Below, piece after piece: positions 18,074-26,996 of a stretch of 64,000 nucleotides of DNA (its first letter is position 1; each line of letters opens with the position of its first letter). Location of the stretch: NCBI GenBank assembly GCA_029256725.1, contig JAQSXJ010000022.1, positions 62,001-126,000 of the forward strand. Direction: 5' to 3'. The position numbers and the translations under genes were made by a program. The notes under the pieces were generated by a model that worked only from the letters and a program-made list of their open reading frames with translations, did no database searches and was not told where the DNA came from. This DNA is from Anaerocolumna sp. (GTDB lineage: Bacteria; Bacillota; Clostridia; Lachnospirales; Lachnospiraceae).

Positions 18074-19027
18074 ATGAAGGGAATATACTTAACTTTAGGA
18101 CGAAAAATATATAAAAATACGGCACTTATTATATTTCTCATATTGTGGGAAGTGCTTCCGAGAATAGGAGCTGTTCCAGCCAATTTTCTTCCGCCGCTTA
18201 GTATTGTGCTAAAGGAAATCCTTTTGGAGGGGAAAGAGGGATATCTGTTTCTTAACCTCCTCCTAAGCCTATATCGTATTATGGCAGGGTTGCTGCTTGC
18301 AACTGCAGCCGGAGTCAGTGCAGGACTTGTCTTGGGATATTTACTGCCGGGTACAGCAAAAATGCTATATCCCTTGTTGCGCTTGTTTGGTCAGATTAAT
18401 CCTTATTCCCTTCTGCCGATATTTATTGTTTTTCTGGGGATTGGAGAAAGTGCTAAAATTGCCATAGTTGCCTGGACTGCTGTATGGCCCATATTGTTTC
18501 ATACCATAACCGGTGCAGGGAGTGCTGATATTGAAGTGTTAAAAAGTGCAAGGTCTATGGGAGCCGGCAGGTTTCAAATTCTTAGAAGTGTTATTCTGCC
18601 CTCTGCGGGACCAGCAGTATTTGATGGACTGAGAGTTGGTGTTGAAATGGCTTTTTTTGTACTTATTGCCGCGGAAATGACAGGAGGAACGGGAGGTTTA
18701 GGGGCAATGGTACATCTTTCTGGTATGAATTTTTTAATAAATAAATTGTTTGCCTCAGGGGTCTGTATTGTGATCCTTGGAGTAATGATAAATTATCTTT
18801 TATACGCTTTACAGAAAAGACTATTTTTCTGGAAAGAAACTGTCAGATTTTTTCAAACAGAAAAATCCTCAGGACAGCATAAGGCGCTGGGAGCCAAAGG
18901 GATTGCTTTTATAGCTATTCTGTGTGTTGTGATACTGATAGGCGGATATTCCCAGAGTCTTAGGGCTTTCAGACTTATGAATGATCCAAGAGCTGGAGAG
19001 GAGTTTAATCATTTTTTCTCGGAATAA
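18074..19027 (+). CDS. NitT/TauT-type ABC transporter permease with C-terminal extension
   Basis: A 317-residue membrane protein of the SsuC/TauC/NrtB class. Five or six helices are visible, with the ATPase-contact EAA-type loop around SARSMGAGRFQILRSVILPSAGPAVFDGLRVG. After the usual C-terminus (YALQKRLFFW) it has an extra 50-60 residues including one more hydrophobic segment (AFIAILCVVILIGGY) and an acidic tail, not usual in the family. It is first in the nitrogenase-like region and is separated from the ATPase by its own promoter and hairpin. SD aaaggagg. Substrate unknown; taurine/sulfonate/nitrate-like small molecules are typical for the class. Confidence 0.9.
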   Translation: MKGIYLTLGRKIYKNTALIIFLILWEVLPRIGAVPANFLPPLSIVLKEILLEGKEGYLFLNLLLSLYRIMAGLLLATAAGVSAGLVLGYLLPGTAKMLYPLLRLFGQINPYSLLPIFIVFLGIGESAKIAIVAWTAVWPILFHTITGAGSADIEVLKSARSMGAGRFQILRSVILPSAGPAVFDGLRVGVEMAFFVLIAAEMTGGTGGLGAMVHLSGMNFLINKLFASGVCIVILGVMINYLLYALQKRLFFWKETVRFFQTEKSSGQHKALGAKGIAFIAILCVVILIGGYSQSLRAFRLMNDPRAGEEFNHFFSE

Positions 19028-19086
19028 GGTAATAATCATAGGGATTATTTTAAAAGAAGTAGGCAATATAATTTTATTTTTTTTAC

Positions 19087-19115
19087 TTGACGGAAAATCT
19101 AATTAATGTTATAAT
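19087..19115 (+). promoter_or_regulatory. Second promoter of the nitrogenase-like cluster
   Basis: TTGACG (19087-19092), 17-bp spacer, TATAAT (19110-19115). The following leader contains aatatgaatagtaggaata, similar in position and sequence to aatatgaatactatgatata after the promoter at 17934. The shared word may be a regulator site; it reminds of sulfur-regulator CymR boxes (ggaat-centred), which is a guess from memory. Confidence 0.65.
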
Positions 19116-19198
19116 TTCCCAAAATATAGTAAATCAATATGAATAGTAGGAATAAAAATTAATTCAATCACAGTATTAGTTTTGCTGATTAGATAACT

Positions 19199-19264
19199 AA
19201 AGGCAGGTTTTTCCCATCTTGGTATGAGGAAAACCTGCCTTTGTTTTATAGAGAAGGAAAAACC
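19199..19264 (+). promoter_or_regulatory. Attenuator-like hairpin in the leader of the ATPase-DK operon
   Basis: aaaggcaggtttt (from 19199) pairs with aaaacctgccttt (to 19242), followed by gttttatag. It sits between the 19087 promoter and the ATPase start at 19294. Downstream, ggaaaaacc (19256-19264) can pair instead with ggtttttcc of the 5' arm, so two exclusive folds are possible. This would permit transcript attenuation; alternatively it is simply the terminator of the upstream permease transcript. Confidence 0.5.
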
Positions 19265-19293
19265 TTGTAAATTCATTCATAGGAGGGAATTAT

Positions 19294-20160
19294 ATGGCAG
19301 AGGTAAGTGTTATACGTGAGAGAGTGCCCGATAACAGTAAAGAAACAAAAATCGAACTTCATAATCTGAGTCAAATCTACAAAATCAATTCGGGCAAAAA
19401 GAAAAGCCGGGAAACAGAGGAGTTTCTGGCCCTAAAAGACTTTAGCCTTTCCGTTAAGGAAGGAGAATTCATTGCAGTAGTAGGGCCTTCAGGCTGTGGT
19501 AAATCTACTCTACTTGATATTGTTGCGGGACTTACAAAACCAAAATCCGGAAATATCAATATCGGAGGAAAGAGAGTTACCGGACCTGCTCTGGATAGGG
19601 GCTTTGTTATGCAGGGTTACGCACTGTTTCCCTGGAGGACCGTATTAAAGAATGTGGAATTTGGACTGGAGTTAAAGCATATTCCCAGAAGACTGAGGGT
19701 TGGAATTGCACAGCAATATATAAGTCTGGTAGGTTTGGAGCAGTTTGAAGACAGATATCCCTATGAATTGTCAGGTGGAATGAAACAGAGGGTAGCCATT
19801 GCAAGAGCTCTGGCATACGACCCGGAAGTGTTGCTAATGGATGAACCCTTTGCTGCCGTGGATGCACAGACAAGAGAAAACCTGCAGGATGAACTGATTA
19901 GGATAGTTGAGAAAACCAATAAAACCGTTATCTTTGTAACACACAGTATTGATGAAGCCGTACTGTTGGCAGACAGGGTAGTGGTAATGACCTGTAATCC
20001 AGGAAGCGTTAAGGAAATCATACCTATTAATCTGCCAAAACCACGCAGCAATGCTACCATCCATGAGGCAAGGAACTTTGAAGAAATAAGACATTATATC
20101 TGGGGATTATTACAAAATCAACGAGAAAATAACGAGCACCTTTCTGCCGTATCTGAATAA
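19294..20160 (+). CDS. NitT/TauT-type ABC transporter ATP-binding protein
   Basis: A 288-residue ATPase of the SsuB/TauB/NrtD class. Walker A GPSGCGKST, Q-loop GFVMQGYALFPWRT, signature LSGGMKQR, Walker B VLLMDEPFAAVD and switch FVTHSIDEAV are all intact. It is the only ATPase in a cluster with three permeases and two binding proteins, so it probably serves more than one permease. SD aggaggg. It opens the operon that continues with the nitrogenase-like subunits. The N-terminal 15 residues are longer than usual and of no recognised function. Confidence 0.93.
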   Translation: MAEVSVIRERVPDNSKETKIELHNLSQIYKINSGKKKSRETEEFLALKDFSLSVKEGEFIAVVGPSGCGKSTLLDIVAGLTKPKSGNINIGGKRVTGPALDRGFVMQGYALFPWRTVLKNVEFGLELKHIPRRLRVGIAQQYISLVGLEQFEDRYPYELSGGMKQRVAIARALAYDPEVLLMDEPFAAVDAQTRENLQDELIRIVEKTNKTVIFVTHSIDEAVLLADRVVVMTCNPGSVKEIIPINLPKPRSNATIHEARNFEEIRHYIWGLLQNQRENNEHLSAVSE

Positions 20161-20231
20161 GAAATTAAAATTTATCTGTATCTGTTAATAGTTTCACATT
20201 TAAGATATAAAAACTTGTAAGGAGGAGCTAT

Positions 20232-21707
20232 ATGGCAATTGATTTAAGACGAAGTCGTGTTGCAACAAGAGAGGAAAGGCTGGGTTCTATCGTTGGCTAT
20301 ACAGGAGATATTAAAAACCTGGCAGAATGTTCAGGCTGCGGTAAACTTAAGGATACGGGCAGGTGCTTTAGTCAGTCCAGTTCCTGTGATGCAGGCTGTG
20401 CCCTGGGATATCTTGCAAATATCCGGGATATCGCCATTATAAACCATGCACCCAGTGGTTGTACCGCCATGGCGTCGGGAATTGTAACCAACCATATTCA
20501 GCTGGCTGCAAAGAGAAATCTTCCTTATCATTCTGTATTTCTGGGTACGGATATGAATGAAGCAGATACTATCTTTGGAGGAGGTGAGGGACTGGTAGCA
20601 ATTATTAAGCAGACCTATAACCGTTATAAGCCTTCTGCTATCTTTGTGGGAACCTCCTGTGTCTCCGGTATAATCGGTGAAGATGTAGATTCCCTGATAA
20701 AGGAGGCGGAGGAAGATATTCCTGTGCCTGTAATACCGGTTCACTGTGAAGGTTTCCGCTCCAAGGTCTGGGCAACGGGATTTGATGCGGCGGACCATGC
20801 GGTGCTGAGAGGAATAGTAAAGCCGCCCAGAGAGAAACGAAATATAGTCAATTTTAAGAATTTTAATGAAGGAGCCAGAAAAGAAATAACTGAGATGTTC
20901 CGCAAATTAGGCGTAGAGACCTTTTTCCTTTATTCCAACAGCACTATTGAAGAGTTGTCCCATATCTCAGAGGCACTGGCTACCGTATCCATCTGCGGAA
21001 CACTGGCTTCTTATCTTGGTAACGGGCTTGAACAGGAATACGGCGTACCTTATATTAAAACCATTAATCCCATTGGTATTACAGGATTTGAAACCTGGTT
21101 AAAGGAAATTGGTGAGGTCATCGGGAAAGAAGAACAGGTAGAAGAATTTTTAAGAGAAGAACGTAATAAGTACCTGCCTGAAATCAAGAAAATAAAAGAG
21201 AAGTTACAGGGACTGAGGGTAGTCCTTGGTATGGGTTCAAGCTTTGCTTTCCAGGTTGCAAGAGTTATACAGGAGCTTGGAATGGAGGTGGTGTATGTAG
21301 CCTCCTGGCATTATGATTCTGTGTATGACAATGGAGAGGTGCCGCCCCATGTTCAGTATCTTGCAGAGCATACACCCAATAACTTTAAAGTCAGTATTGC
21401 AGACCAGCAGAACTTTGAGATTTTAAATATTTTAAATACCTATAAGCCTGACCTGTACCTGGCAAGACACGGGGGAACCACTGTGTGGGCAATCAAACAG
21501 GGGACACCGTCCATTTTTATGGCAGATGAGTATATGGCATACGGTTATAAGGGAACTTTAAATCTTGCCTATAAGATTCTTGATACGATTACCAACCGAA
21601 GTTTTGAGAGGAATCTGTCCTCAAGGATTGAGCTTCCCTATACCGAATGGTGGTACCGTCAGGACAGCGCAGCACTTTATAAAGGAGGGGATTTAAAGGA
21701 TGCCTAG
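20232..21707 (+). CDS. Nitrogenase-like component 1, alpha (NifD-like) subunit
   Basis: A 491-residue protein of the nitrogenase component-1 superfamily. Visible: cysteines in SSCDAGCALGY (52, 56), HAPSGC (77) and GTSCVSGIIGEDV (143), corresponding to the P-cluster ligands of NifD; Cys255 in SICGTLASYLGNGLEQEYGVPYIK corresponds to the NifD cofactor cysteine. In the region equivalent to the NifD cofactor histidine (MHSWD), this protein reads FMADEYMAYGYKG, alanine at about 431. An extra N-terminal CSGCGK motif (33-36) and Cys45 are present. It overlaps the K-like gene by 8 bases. Divergent sequence and ABC-transporter context exclude a simple NifD; relatives include group IV enzymes such as methylthio-alkane reductase and CfbD. 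Substrate unknown. Confidence 0.85.
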   Translation: MAIDLRRSRVATREERLGSIVGYTGDIKNLAECSGCGKLKDTGRCFSQSSSCDAGCALGYLANIRDIAIINHAPSGCTAMASGIVTNHIQLAAKRNLPYHSVFLGTDMNEADTIFGGGEGLVAIIKQTYNRYKPSAIFVGTSCVSGIIGEDVDSLIKEAEEDIPVPVIPVHCEGFRSKVWATGFDAADHAVLRGIVKPPREKRNIVNFKNFNEGARKEITEMFRKLGVETFFLYSNSTIEELSHISEALATVSICGTLASYLGNGLEQEYGVPYIKTINPIGITGFETWLKEIGEVIGKEEQVEEFLREERNKYLPEIKKIKEKLQGLRVVLGMGSSFAFQVARVIQELGMEVVYVASWHYDSVYDNGEVPPHVQYLAEHTPNNFKVSIADQQNFEILNILNTYKPDLYLARHGGTTVWAIKQGTPSIFMADEYMAYGYKGTLNLAYKILDTITNRSFERNLSSRIELPYTEWWYRQDSAALYKGGDLKDA

Positions 21708-23010
21708 AATATTAGATCAAGCCAGATATAAATGTGGATTAGGAGGAATGCAGACCGTTCATGCTATAACAAAAGCCCTGCCTATCCTCCACTCCGGTCC
21801 TGGTTGTGCGGATAAATTAGAGGGAGCCGGCAGTGCCGGTACCTCGGGACACTTTGCACCGCGTATATTCCCCTGTACCAATATCAGCGAAAGTGAGGTG
21901 GTTTTCGGCGGAGAGAGAAAGTTACGGGAGACCATTGAAAATGCTCTCAGGGTTATAGATGCAGATCTCTATGTGGTTTTGTCCGGCTGTTCGGCTGAGA
22001 TTATAGGGGATGATATCGAGGCGGTTGTTAGAGAATTCAGAGAGGGAGATAAGCCGGTCATATATGCATCTACCGCAGGTTTTAAAGGAAATAATTACCT
22101 GGGCTATGAATGGGTGCTGGAAGCTATTTTTAAACAGTATTTGAAAAAGGAGGCAGTATATGGTGTGGAGACAGGCCTTGTGAATATATTTGCCGGACTT
22201 CCCATTCATGATCCCTTCTGGCATGGAAATTACGAAGTACTTTCAGAACTTCTAAAAGAACTTGGACTTAAGCCGAATATTATCTTTGGATTCGGTAATG
22301 GTATCGAGAACATTAAACAGCTGCCAAAGGCAGAGTTTAATCTGCTGGTTTCACCCTGGCTGGGTCTTAGTAGTGTAGAGTTACTAAAGGAGTTGTTTGG
22401 AACACCCTTTTTGCATTATCCCAATCTCCCAATTGGAGCATATGAAACCAGTAAGTTCCTAAAGACAGTAGGTGATTTTGCAGGAATCGATCCCCAAAAG
22501 ACAGCAGCTCTTATTGATGAAAAAGAGAGGAAATATTATTACTACATAGAACGTTATGCGGATGTATTTCTTGAGAACCGTGTAATGTCCAAACGTTTTG
22601 TTGTAGTTTCTGATGCCCAGTATACTCTGGGTATCACCAGATTCCTGGTAAATGATGTGGGGCTGTTTCCGGAAAAGCAGTATATAACGGATGATACACC
22701 GGAACCGTATAAGAAGAACATAGAGGATTTGTTTCAGGATTTAAATTATGGAATTAAAGCAGAGGTGTCTTTTGAGACAGACGGATATCAGATACAGGAG
22801 GAAATAAAGAACACGGATTACCATGGATATCCCCTTCTGATCGGAAGCTCCTGGGAAAAGAAAGTGGCTAGAGAAACCGAGGCACACTTTCTGTCCATTT
22901 CCTGGCCCCTTAATGAACGATTAGTGATAAACAGCTCCTATGCAGGATATGAGGGCGGCCTTAAATTTCTGGAGGATATTTACTCTGTGGTGCTGACACG
23001 GTTCAACTAG
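21700..23010 (+). CDS. Nitrogenase-like component 1, beta (NifK-like) subunit
   Basis: A 436-residue partner of the D-like subunit. Candidate P-cluster cysteines are Cys12 (YKCGLGG), Cys36 (LHSGPGCADKL) and Cys97 (VLSGCSAEIIGDDIEAVV), the last matching the NifK motif TCxAEVIGDD. It is shorter than NifK, lacking the long N-terminal arm. The C-terminal half keeps the superfamily Rossmann-like repeats but is divergent. Translation is coupled to the upstream gene by overlap. Together they should form a D2K2 tetramer carrying an iron-sulfur P-cluster equivalent. No reductase gene follows. Confidence 0.85.
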   Translation: MPRILDQARYKCGLGGMQTVHAITKALPILHSGPGCADKLEGAGSAGTSGHFAPRIFPCTNISESEVVFGGERKLRETIENALRVIDADLYVVLSGCSAEIIGDDIEAVVREFREGDKPVIYASTAGFKGNNYLGYEWVLEAIFKQYLKKEAVYGVETGLVNIFAGLPIHDPFWHGNYEVLSELLKELGLKPNIIFGFGNGIENIKQLPKAEFNLLVSPWLGLSSVELLKELFGTPFLHYPNLPIGAYETSKFLKTVGDFAGIDPQKTAALIDEKERKYYYYIERYADVFLENRVMSKRFVVVSDAQYTLGITRFLVNDVGLFPEKQYITDDTPEPYKKNIEDLFQDLNYGIKAEVSFETDGYQIQEEIKNTDYHGYPLLIGSSWEKKVARETEAHFLSISWPLNERLVINSSYAGYEGGLKFLEDIYSVVLTRFN

Positions 23011-23119
23011 GGAGTTAAAAATTGAATAGGTCTGGAGCATATACCGCACAAGGATACTGGTACAGGGGAAGGGGATAAGGAAAAGCCGGCATGTCATTGG
23101 CATGCAGAAAGGATGTTCC

Positions 23120-24115
23120 ATGAGAAAGAGAAGAGTAATCTGTGTATTAATGGCAGCAGTAACCCTTATGGTGATTTTATCAGGCTGCCGAAGTAAACCA
23201 GAGACAACGGATGTTTCTGCTGATAATGATGATTTATTTACGATCAGGGTAATGACACAAACAGGCTTTAATGAACTGAATGTGGCAGATGAACTTGGGT
23301 ATTTTAAGGAAGAAGGGATAAAACTATCATATATCGGTACCCTTGGAAAAGGGGTTACGGAATATCAGCTGATTGAACAGGGACAGTTAGATGCATTTAC
23401 CGGCGGGCATCCGCCTAATGTTGCTCAGGCCAGATTGGCAGGAGTAATGGTGAAGGCGGTGGCTCCGGGAATGGTAGATAATGAGGATTTTCCTCATGTA
23501 AGGTATCTGGTACAGGACTCAAGCCCATTACAGTCCCTGGAGGATATTACCGATGAGAAGATATCCATATCCGGAATCGGTGCCTGCAATGATGGATACA
23601 TAAAATATTATCTTCAGAGTAAAGGACTGCCCTATGATAAGATTGAATGGGTTACTTTATCCACCGGAGGACAGCAGGAGCAGTCTTTGGTACAGGGGCA
23701 GATTGCTGTTACCACCTCCCATCCGCCCTATGCCGGCAAGAGTCTTGCAGCAGGTGGTGTGAGAGAGATAGGAACCAGTTGGGATATCTTTCACAGTCCG
23801 GGCGCAGGACTGTCAGTAAGAGGATTCAGTGAGAAATTCATAGAAGAACACCCGGAGATAGTGCAAGGATTTGTTAATGCCATGTATAAAGCACGCATAT
23901 GGATTAATACCCATCAGGAGGAGGCTATAGAGATAAATGCCAAATATCTGAATTTGGAACCCAAGGACCTGAGTGTCTTCTGGTATGATGAAAGCAAGAA
24001 TATAACACCGGATTATATTGAACAGTGGTTTAAGATTGCAGAAGCCATTGGGTTGTGGAAGGAAGGGGATATTATGCCGGAAGAGGTCTATACCAATGAT
24101 TTCATACCGAAATAG
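23120..24115 (+). CDS. NitT/TauT-type substrate-binding lipoprotein
   Basis: A 331-residue exported lipoprotein with lipobox VILSGC. The mature part has the features of periplasmic-binding-protein-like II proteins of the SsuA/NMT1 type: FTIRVMTQTGFNELNVADELGYFKEEGIKLSYIG at the start, a PPNVAQARLAG pocket segment and IEEHPEIVQGFVNAMYKA in the second lobe. ATG 23120 follows aaagga; the in-frame ATG/ATC-rich start at 23102 is less likely. It is downstream of the K-like subunit in the same direction and precedes a permease by 12 bases. It presumably delivers the substrate to the permeases below. Confidence 0.9.
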   Translation: MRKRRVICVLMAAVTLMVILSGCRSKPETTDVSADNDDLFTIRVMTQTGFNELNVADELGYFKEEGIKLSYIGTLGKGVTEYQLIEQGQLDAFTGGHPPNVAQARLAGVMVKAVAPGMVDNEDFPHVRYLVQDSSPLQSLEDITDEKISISGIGACNDGYIKYYLQSKGLPYDKIEWVTLSTGGQQEQSLVQGQIAVTTSHPPYAGKSLAAGGVREIGTSWDIFHSPGAGLSVRGFSEKFIEEHPEIVQGFVNAMYKARIWINTHQEEAIEINAKYLNLEPKDLSVFWYDESKNITPDYIEQWFKIAEAIGLWKEGDIMPEEVYTNDFIPK

Positions 24116-24127
24116 AGGGGTGGGAGA

Positions 24128-24955
24128 ATGGATAATATTTATATAGTCAGAAATAAGAAAAAGAATTTCCTGTCAGAACAGATAAAAAGTTTATATAGGG
24201 TATTATACCGGCTTCTGGCAGTATTTCTCTTCCTGCTGCTTTGGGAGGTCATATCTCGATTGAAGTTGGTGAATGCAATATTTCTGCCTCCGTTTACAAA
24301 GGTGCTGGAAGCGCTGTATAAGCTTGCTTTGTCCGGGGAATTAGTAAAGCATCTGTCTGTCAGTCTTTGGAGATCCCTTATGGGTTTTACCCTGGGGCTT
24401 AGCTTTTCCATACCCTTTGGGCTTGCAATAGGGTGGTTTAGAAAATTCGAACGGTTTATAGATCCGCTGATACAGTTATTCAGAAATCTGCCGGTGCTTG
24501 CACTGCTGCCGGTCTTTGTAATGATTTTTGGTATAGGGGAGATATCAAAAATTGCAGTAATATTCTGGGGAGTTCTATGGTCCGTACTATTAAATACCAT
24601 TGCTGGTGTGAAAAGCGTAGAACCACAGTTAATAAAAGCAGCCAGATCCATGGGGACTCCAGGAGTTGTACTTTTTATACGTGTAATCCTTCCTGGAGCG
24701 CTGCCCAGCATATTTACCGGTATCCGAATAAGCGCAACTACTTCCATATTAATACTGATAGCTGCTGAAATGATCGGCGCCAGCCGGGGTCTGGGGTATG
24801 CCTTATATTTTTACCAGGCTAATTTTAAAACACCGGAAATGTATAGCATTATTGTAATTATGGCACTGCTTGGTTTAAGTATTAATTATCTGCTTATTAA
24901 TATAGAAGCAACTGCTTTTCGATGGAAAGAAAAGATAGGAAGTGAAGGGAAGTAA
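24128..24955 (+). CDS. NitT/TauT-type ABC transporter permease
   Basis: A 275-residue inner-membrane permease with six helices and the cytoplasmic coupling loop AARSMGTPGVVLFIRVILPGALPSIFTGIRI. SD gaggggtgggag overlaps the end of the binding-protein gene. It pairs with the lipoprotein upstream and presumably uses the ATPase at 19294. Only 3 bases separate it from a second permease, so both are co-translated and may form a heterodimeric channel or serve different binding proteins. Confidence 0.92.
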   Translation: MDNIYIVRNKKKNFLSEQIKSLYRVLYRLLAVFLFLLLWEVISRLKLVNAIFLPPFTKVLEALYKLALSGELVKHLSVSLWRSLMGFTLGLSFSIPFGLAIGWFRKFERFIDPLIQLFRNLPVLALLPVFVMIFGIGEISKIAVIFWGVLWSVLLNTIAGVKSVEPQLIKAARSMGTPGVVLFIRVILPGALPSIFTGIRISATTSILILIAAEMIGASRGLGYALYFYQANFKTPEMYSIIVIMALLGLSINYLLINIEATAFRWKEKIGSEGK

Positions 24956-24958
24956 AGG

Positions 24959-25720
24959 ATGAAGAAGATAAAGGGTTTGTTGTATAAATACGGGGCAGTA
25001 CTGTTTTTCTTTGCATTCTGGGAAGCAGCAGCCAGGGGAGGGCTGGTAAACCCTGTATTTATTCCACCCTTTTCCAGAGTGGTGCTTGAAATAGTAAAGA
25101 TGATAGAGAATGGGGAGTTCTTTATAAATTTGTCCGTAAGCCTATTAAGGGCTGCTACAGGCTTTTGCCTGGCTTTGGGCCTGGGAGTGCCTATAGGGTT
25201 TGTGCTGGGAGGCTGGTTTCCCAAGATAGGAGAGGCCTTTCAGGGGTTATTGGAAGTCTGCTCTCAGATTAACCCCTTTTTACTTTTGCATATTATATTG
25301 CTTTTTATGGACGTAGGGGAAAGTTCAAAGATAGCTATTATAACCTGGACCTGTGCCTGGCCTGTTATTTTCAGTACCATATCAGGCATTAGAAATACGG
25401 AGCCTGACCTCTTAAAGCTGGGAAAGTCCTTTGGTTTAAAGCGGTGGCTTATGTTCTGGAAAGTCGTTTTACCTTCCACTGTACCTTTTCTGTTTACAGG
25501 GATTCGCTTAAGTGCCGGGTACTCTTTTATAATGCTTATTGCTGCTGAGATGATGGGTGCCGATTCGGGATTAGGTTATTATATTTTGAACAGTCAGATG
25601 AATTTTCGCATTACCCAAATGTATACGGCAGTACTTTTAATAGCCGGTATGGCCTTACTTATTGATACTTTTTTGGAGAAGCTGGAGAGAGGTAGGTCTG
25701 GGTATCTGTATGATGATTAA
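24959..25720 (+). CDS. NitT/TauT-type ABC transporter permease
   Basis: A 253-residue permease related to its two neighbours. Family signs are FIPPFSRVVLEIVKMI near the N-terminus and the coupling loop GKSFGLKRWLMFWKVVLPSTVPFLFTGIRLSAG. It resembles the permease at 18074 more than 24128 in the segment CSQINPFLLLHI (compare FGQINPYSLLPI), suggesting that the third and first are paralogues from duplication. It precedes the second binding lipoprotein. Substrate unknown. Confidence 0.92.
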   Translation: MKKIKGLLYKYGAVLFFFAFWEAAARGGLVNPVFIPPFSRVVLEIVKMIENGEFFINLSVSLLRAATGFCLALGLGVPIGFVLGGWFPKIGEAFQGLLEVCSQINPFLLLHIILLFMDVGESSKIAIITWTCAWPVIFSTISGIRNTEPDLLKLGKSFGLKRWLMFWKVVLPSTVPFLFTGIRLSAGYSFIMLIAAEMMGADSGLGYYILNSQMNFRITQMYTAVLLIAGMALLIDTFLEKLERGRSGYLYDD

Positions 25721-25791
25721 TGTTAACTATAGAAATACATAATTCATGACCTGATTGGTTTACTGGTACAGGACATGTAATGGAGGTTGCA

Positions 25792-26793
25792 ATGAAACAA
25801 CATAAAAGCAGATTGAGAAGGTGTGTTCTAATATTAGTACTACTTTTGACTTCCTGCTCAAGAGCTGCGGAGAGTCCGGTGCCGGAGGAAATAACGCTTT
25901 CCTATACCGGGACTGCGTATGATCTGCCGCTGCTTGCTGCCTACCAGAACGGTTATTTTGAAGAGGCGGGGCTTAAGGTAGTTCTGGTGCCGGTGAAGTC
26001 AGGAGAACTGGGAAAAGAAATGTTAAAAGGAACGGTGGACGGAGGAACAGCAGGTGCCGGGATATTGGAGAATATCTATGCCGGACTGCCGGCTAAAATC
26101 GGGGGAGGCGTACGGGGAGCCTGTGTGGAAATCCTGATTTTGAAAACTACTGAAATATCCGGAATAGAACAGCTTGGTAATAAGAAAATAGGAGTTGTGA
26201 CAGGGGAAGCAGGCATTGCAGCAGCGGCAGCTGCCTGGGAGGTACTTAAACAAAAGAAGGTAGAGGATTACCAATCCATAGAGTGGGTTATGGCAGAAGA
26301 AAAAGAGCTGGCAGGAGCTTTGAGGGAGAAGTATATTGATGCGCTGGTACACTGGCAGGGAGAAGAGACTGCCATAACAGAAGAAGCAGCTGTTATTTAT
26401 CAGAACAGTTTCGTAAAGACAGAGAGCGGAGGACACAGCCATGGCTCTAATCCTCATTTCTACGAAAGCTATGCAGTGATTTCTTCCAGACTGGCGGAAG
26501 ACTATCCTGAAAGTGCCTCCAACCTGCTGTCAGCCTGGATGAAAGGTGTCAATGCAGTAGCCGGCGGCCTTGCTTATCAACTTGATCTGGCAGAAGCAGA
26601 AGGTTTTATCACTGATGCTTCCTACAATGAAGAATTAAAGAGATATATGTTTGTACCCGGCATTAAGACTGTTCCTGGGAATCTTAAAGCAATAGCGGAA
26701 TTTGAGAAACATATAGGCTTATTAAAAGCTAAAACAGAGCTAGATGAGCTTATTAAGAAGGCTTTTATAAAATTGCTGCCGGATTGGGGGTGA
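25792..26793 (+). CDS. NitT/TauT-type substrate-binding lipoprotein, second
   Basis: A 333-residue lipoprotein with lipobox LLLTSC. The amino-terminal lobe starts with EEITLSYTGTAYDLPLLAAYQNGYFEEAGLKVVLVPVKSG, the NMT1/SsuA pattern, but the rest differs strongly from the lipoprotein at 23120, and a histidine-rich loop GGHSHGSNPHFYES (about 210-223) is seen that could bind a metal. ATG 25792 is preceded by ggagg; the earlier in-frame start overlaps that SD. It ends the cluster. Two different binding proteins imply either two substrates or different affinities. Confidence 0.87.
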   Translation: MKQHKSRLRRCVLILVLLLTSCSRAAESPVPEEITLSYTGTAYDLPLLAAYQNGYFEEAGLKVVLVPVKSGELGKEMLKGTVDGGTAGAGILENIYAGLPAKIGGGVRGACVEILILKTTEISGIEQLGNKKIGVVTGEAGIAAAAAAWEVLKQKKVEDYQSIEWVMAEEKELAGALREKYIDALVHWQGEETAITEEAAVIYQNSFVKTESGGHSHGSNPHFYESYAVISSRLAEDYPESASNLLSAWMKGVNAVAGGLAYQLDLAEAEGFITDASYNEELKRYMFVPGIKTVPGNLKAIAEFEKHIGLLKAKTELDELIKKAFIKLLPDWG

Positions 26794-26996
26794 TAAAAAG
26801 AGTATGATTACTTAGCAGGAAAGAATAATCTTGATTACATGGATAATAATGGGTATAATGTATAGGATGGTCTGCTGATTACCGGAGCGGAATACATATA
26901 AAAGTCAACAGAATAAGAGTGTTAGAATATTCACAAAAACTTTAATTTTTCTTGGTAAATAAAAATTAACTTTTGATGGAGCTTTGGGAGAATTAT

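Noticed and set aside
20331-20798. 155-codon open frame on the minus strand
   Set aside because: Antisense to the nitrogenase-like D gene; composition reflects the complementary strand only.
20232-23010. Genuine nitrogenase nifDK
   Set aside because: Cofactor-histidine region differs, K is short, and no nifH, nifB, nifE or nifN accompanies it.
24139-24747. 202-codon open frame on the minus strand
   Set aside because: Exactly antisense to an intact permease, with no SD or family character; a shadow frame.
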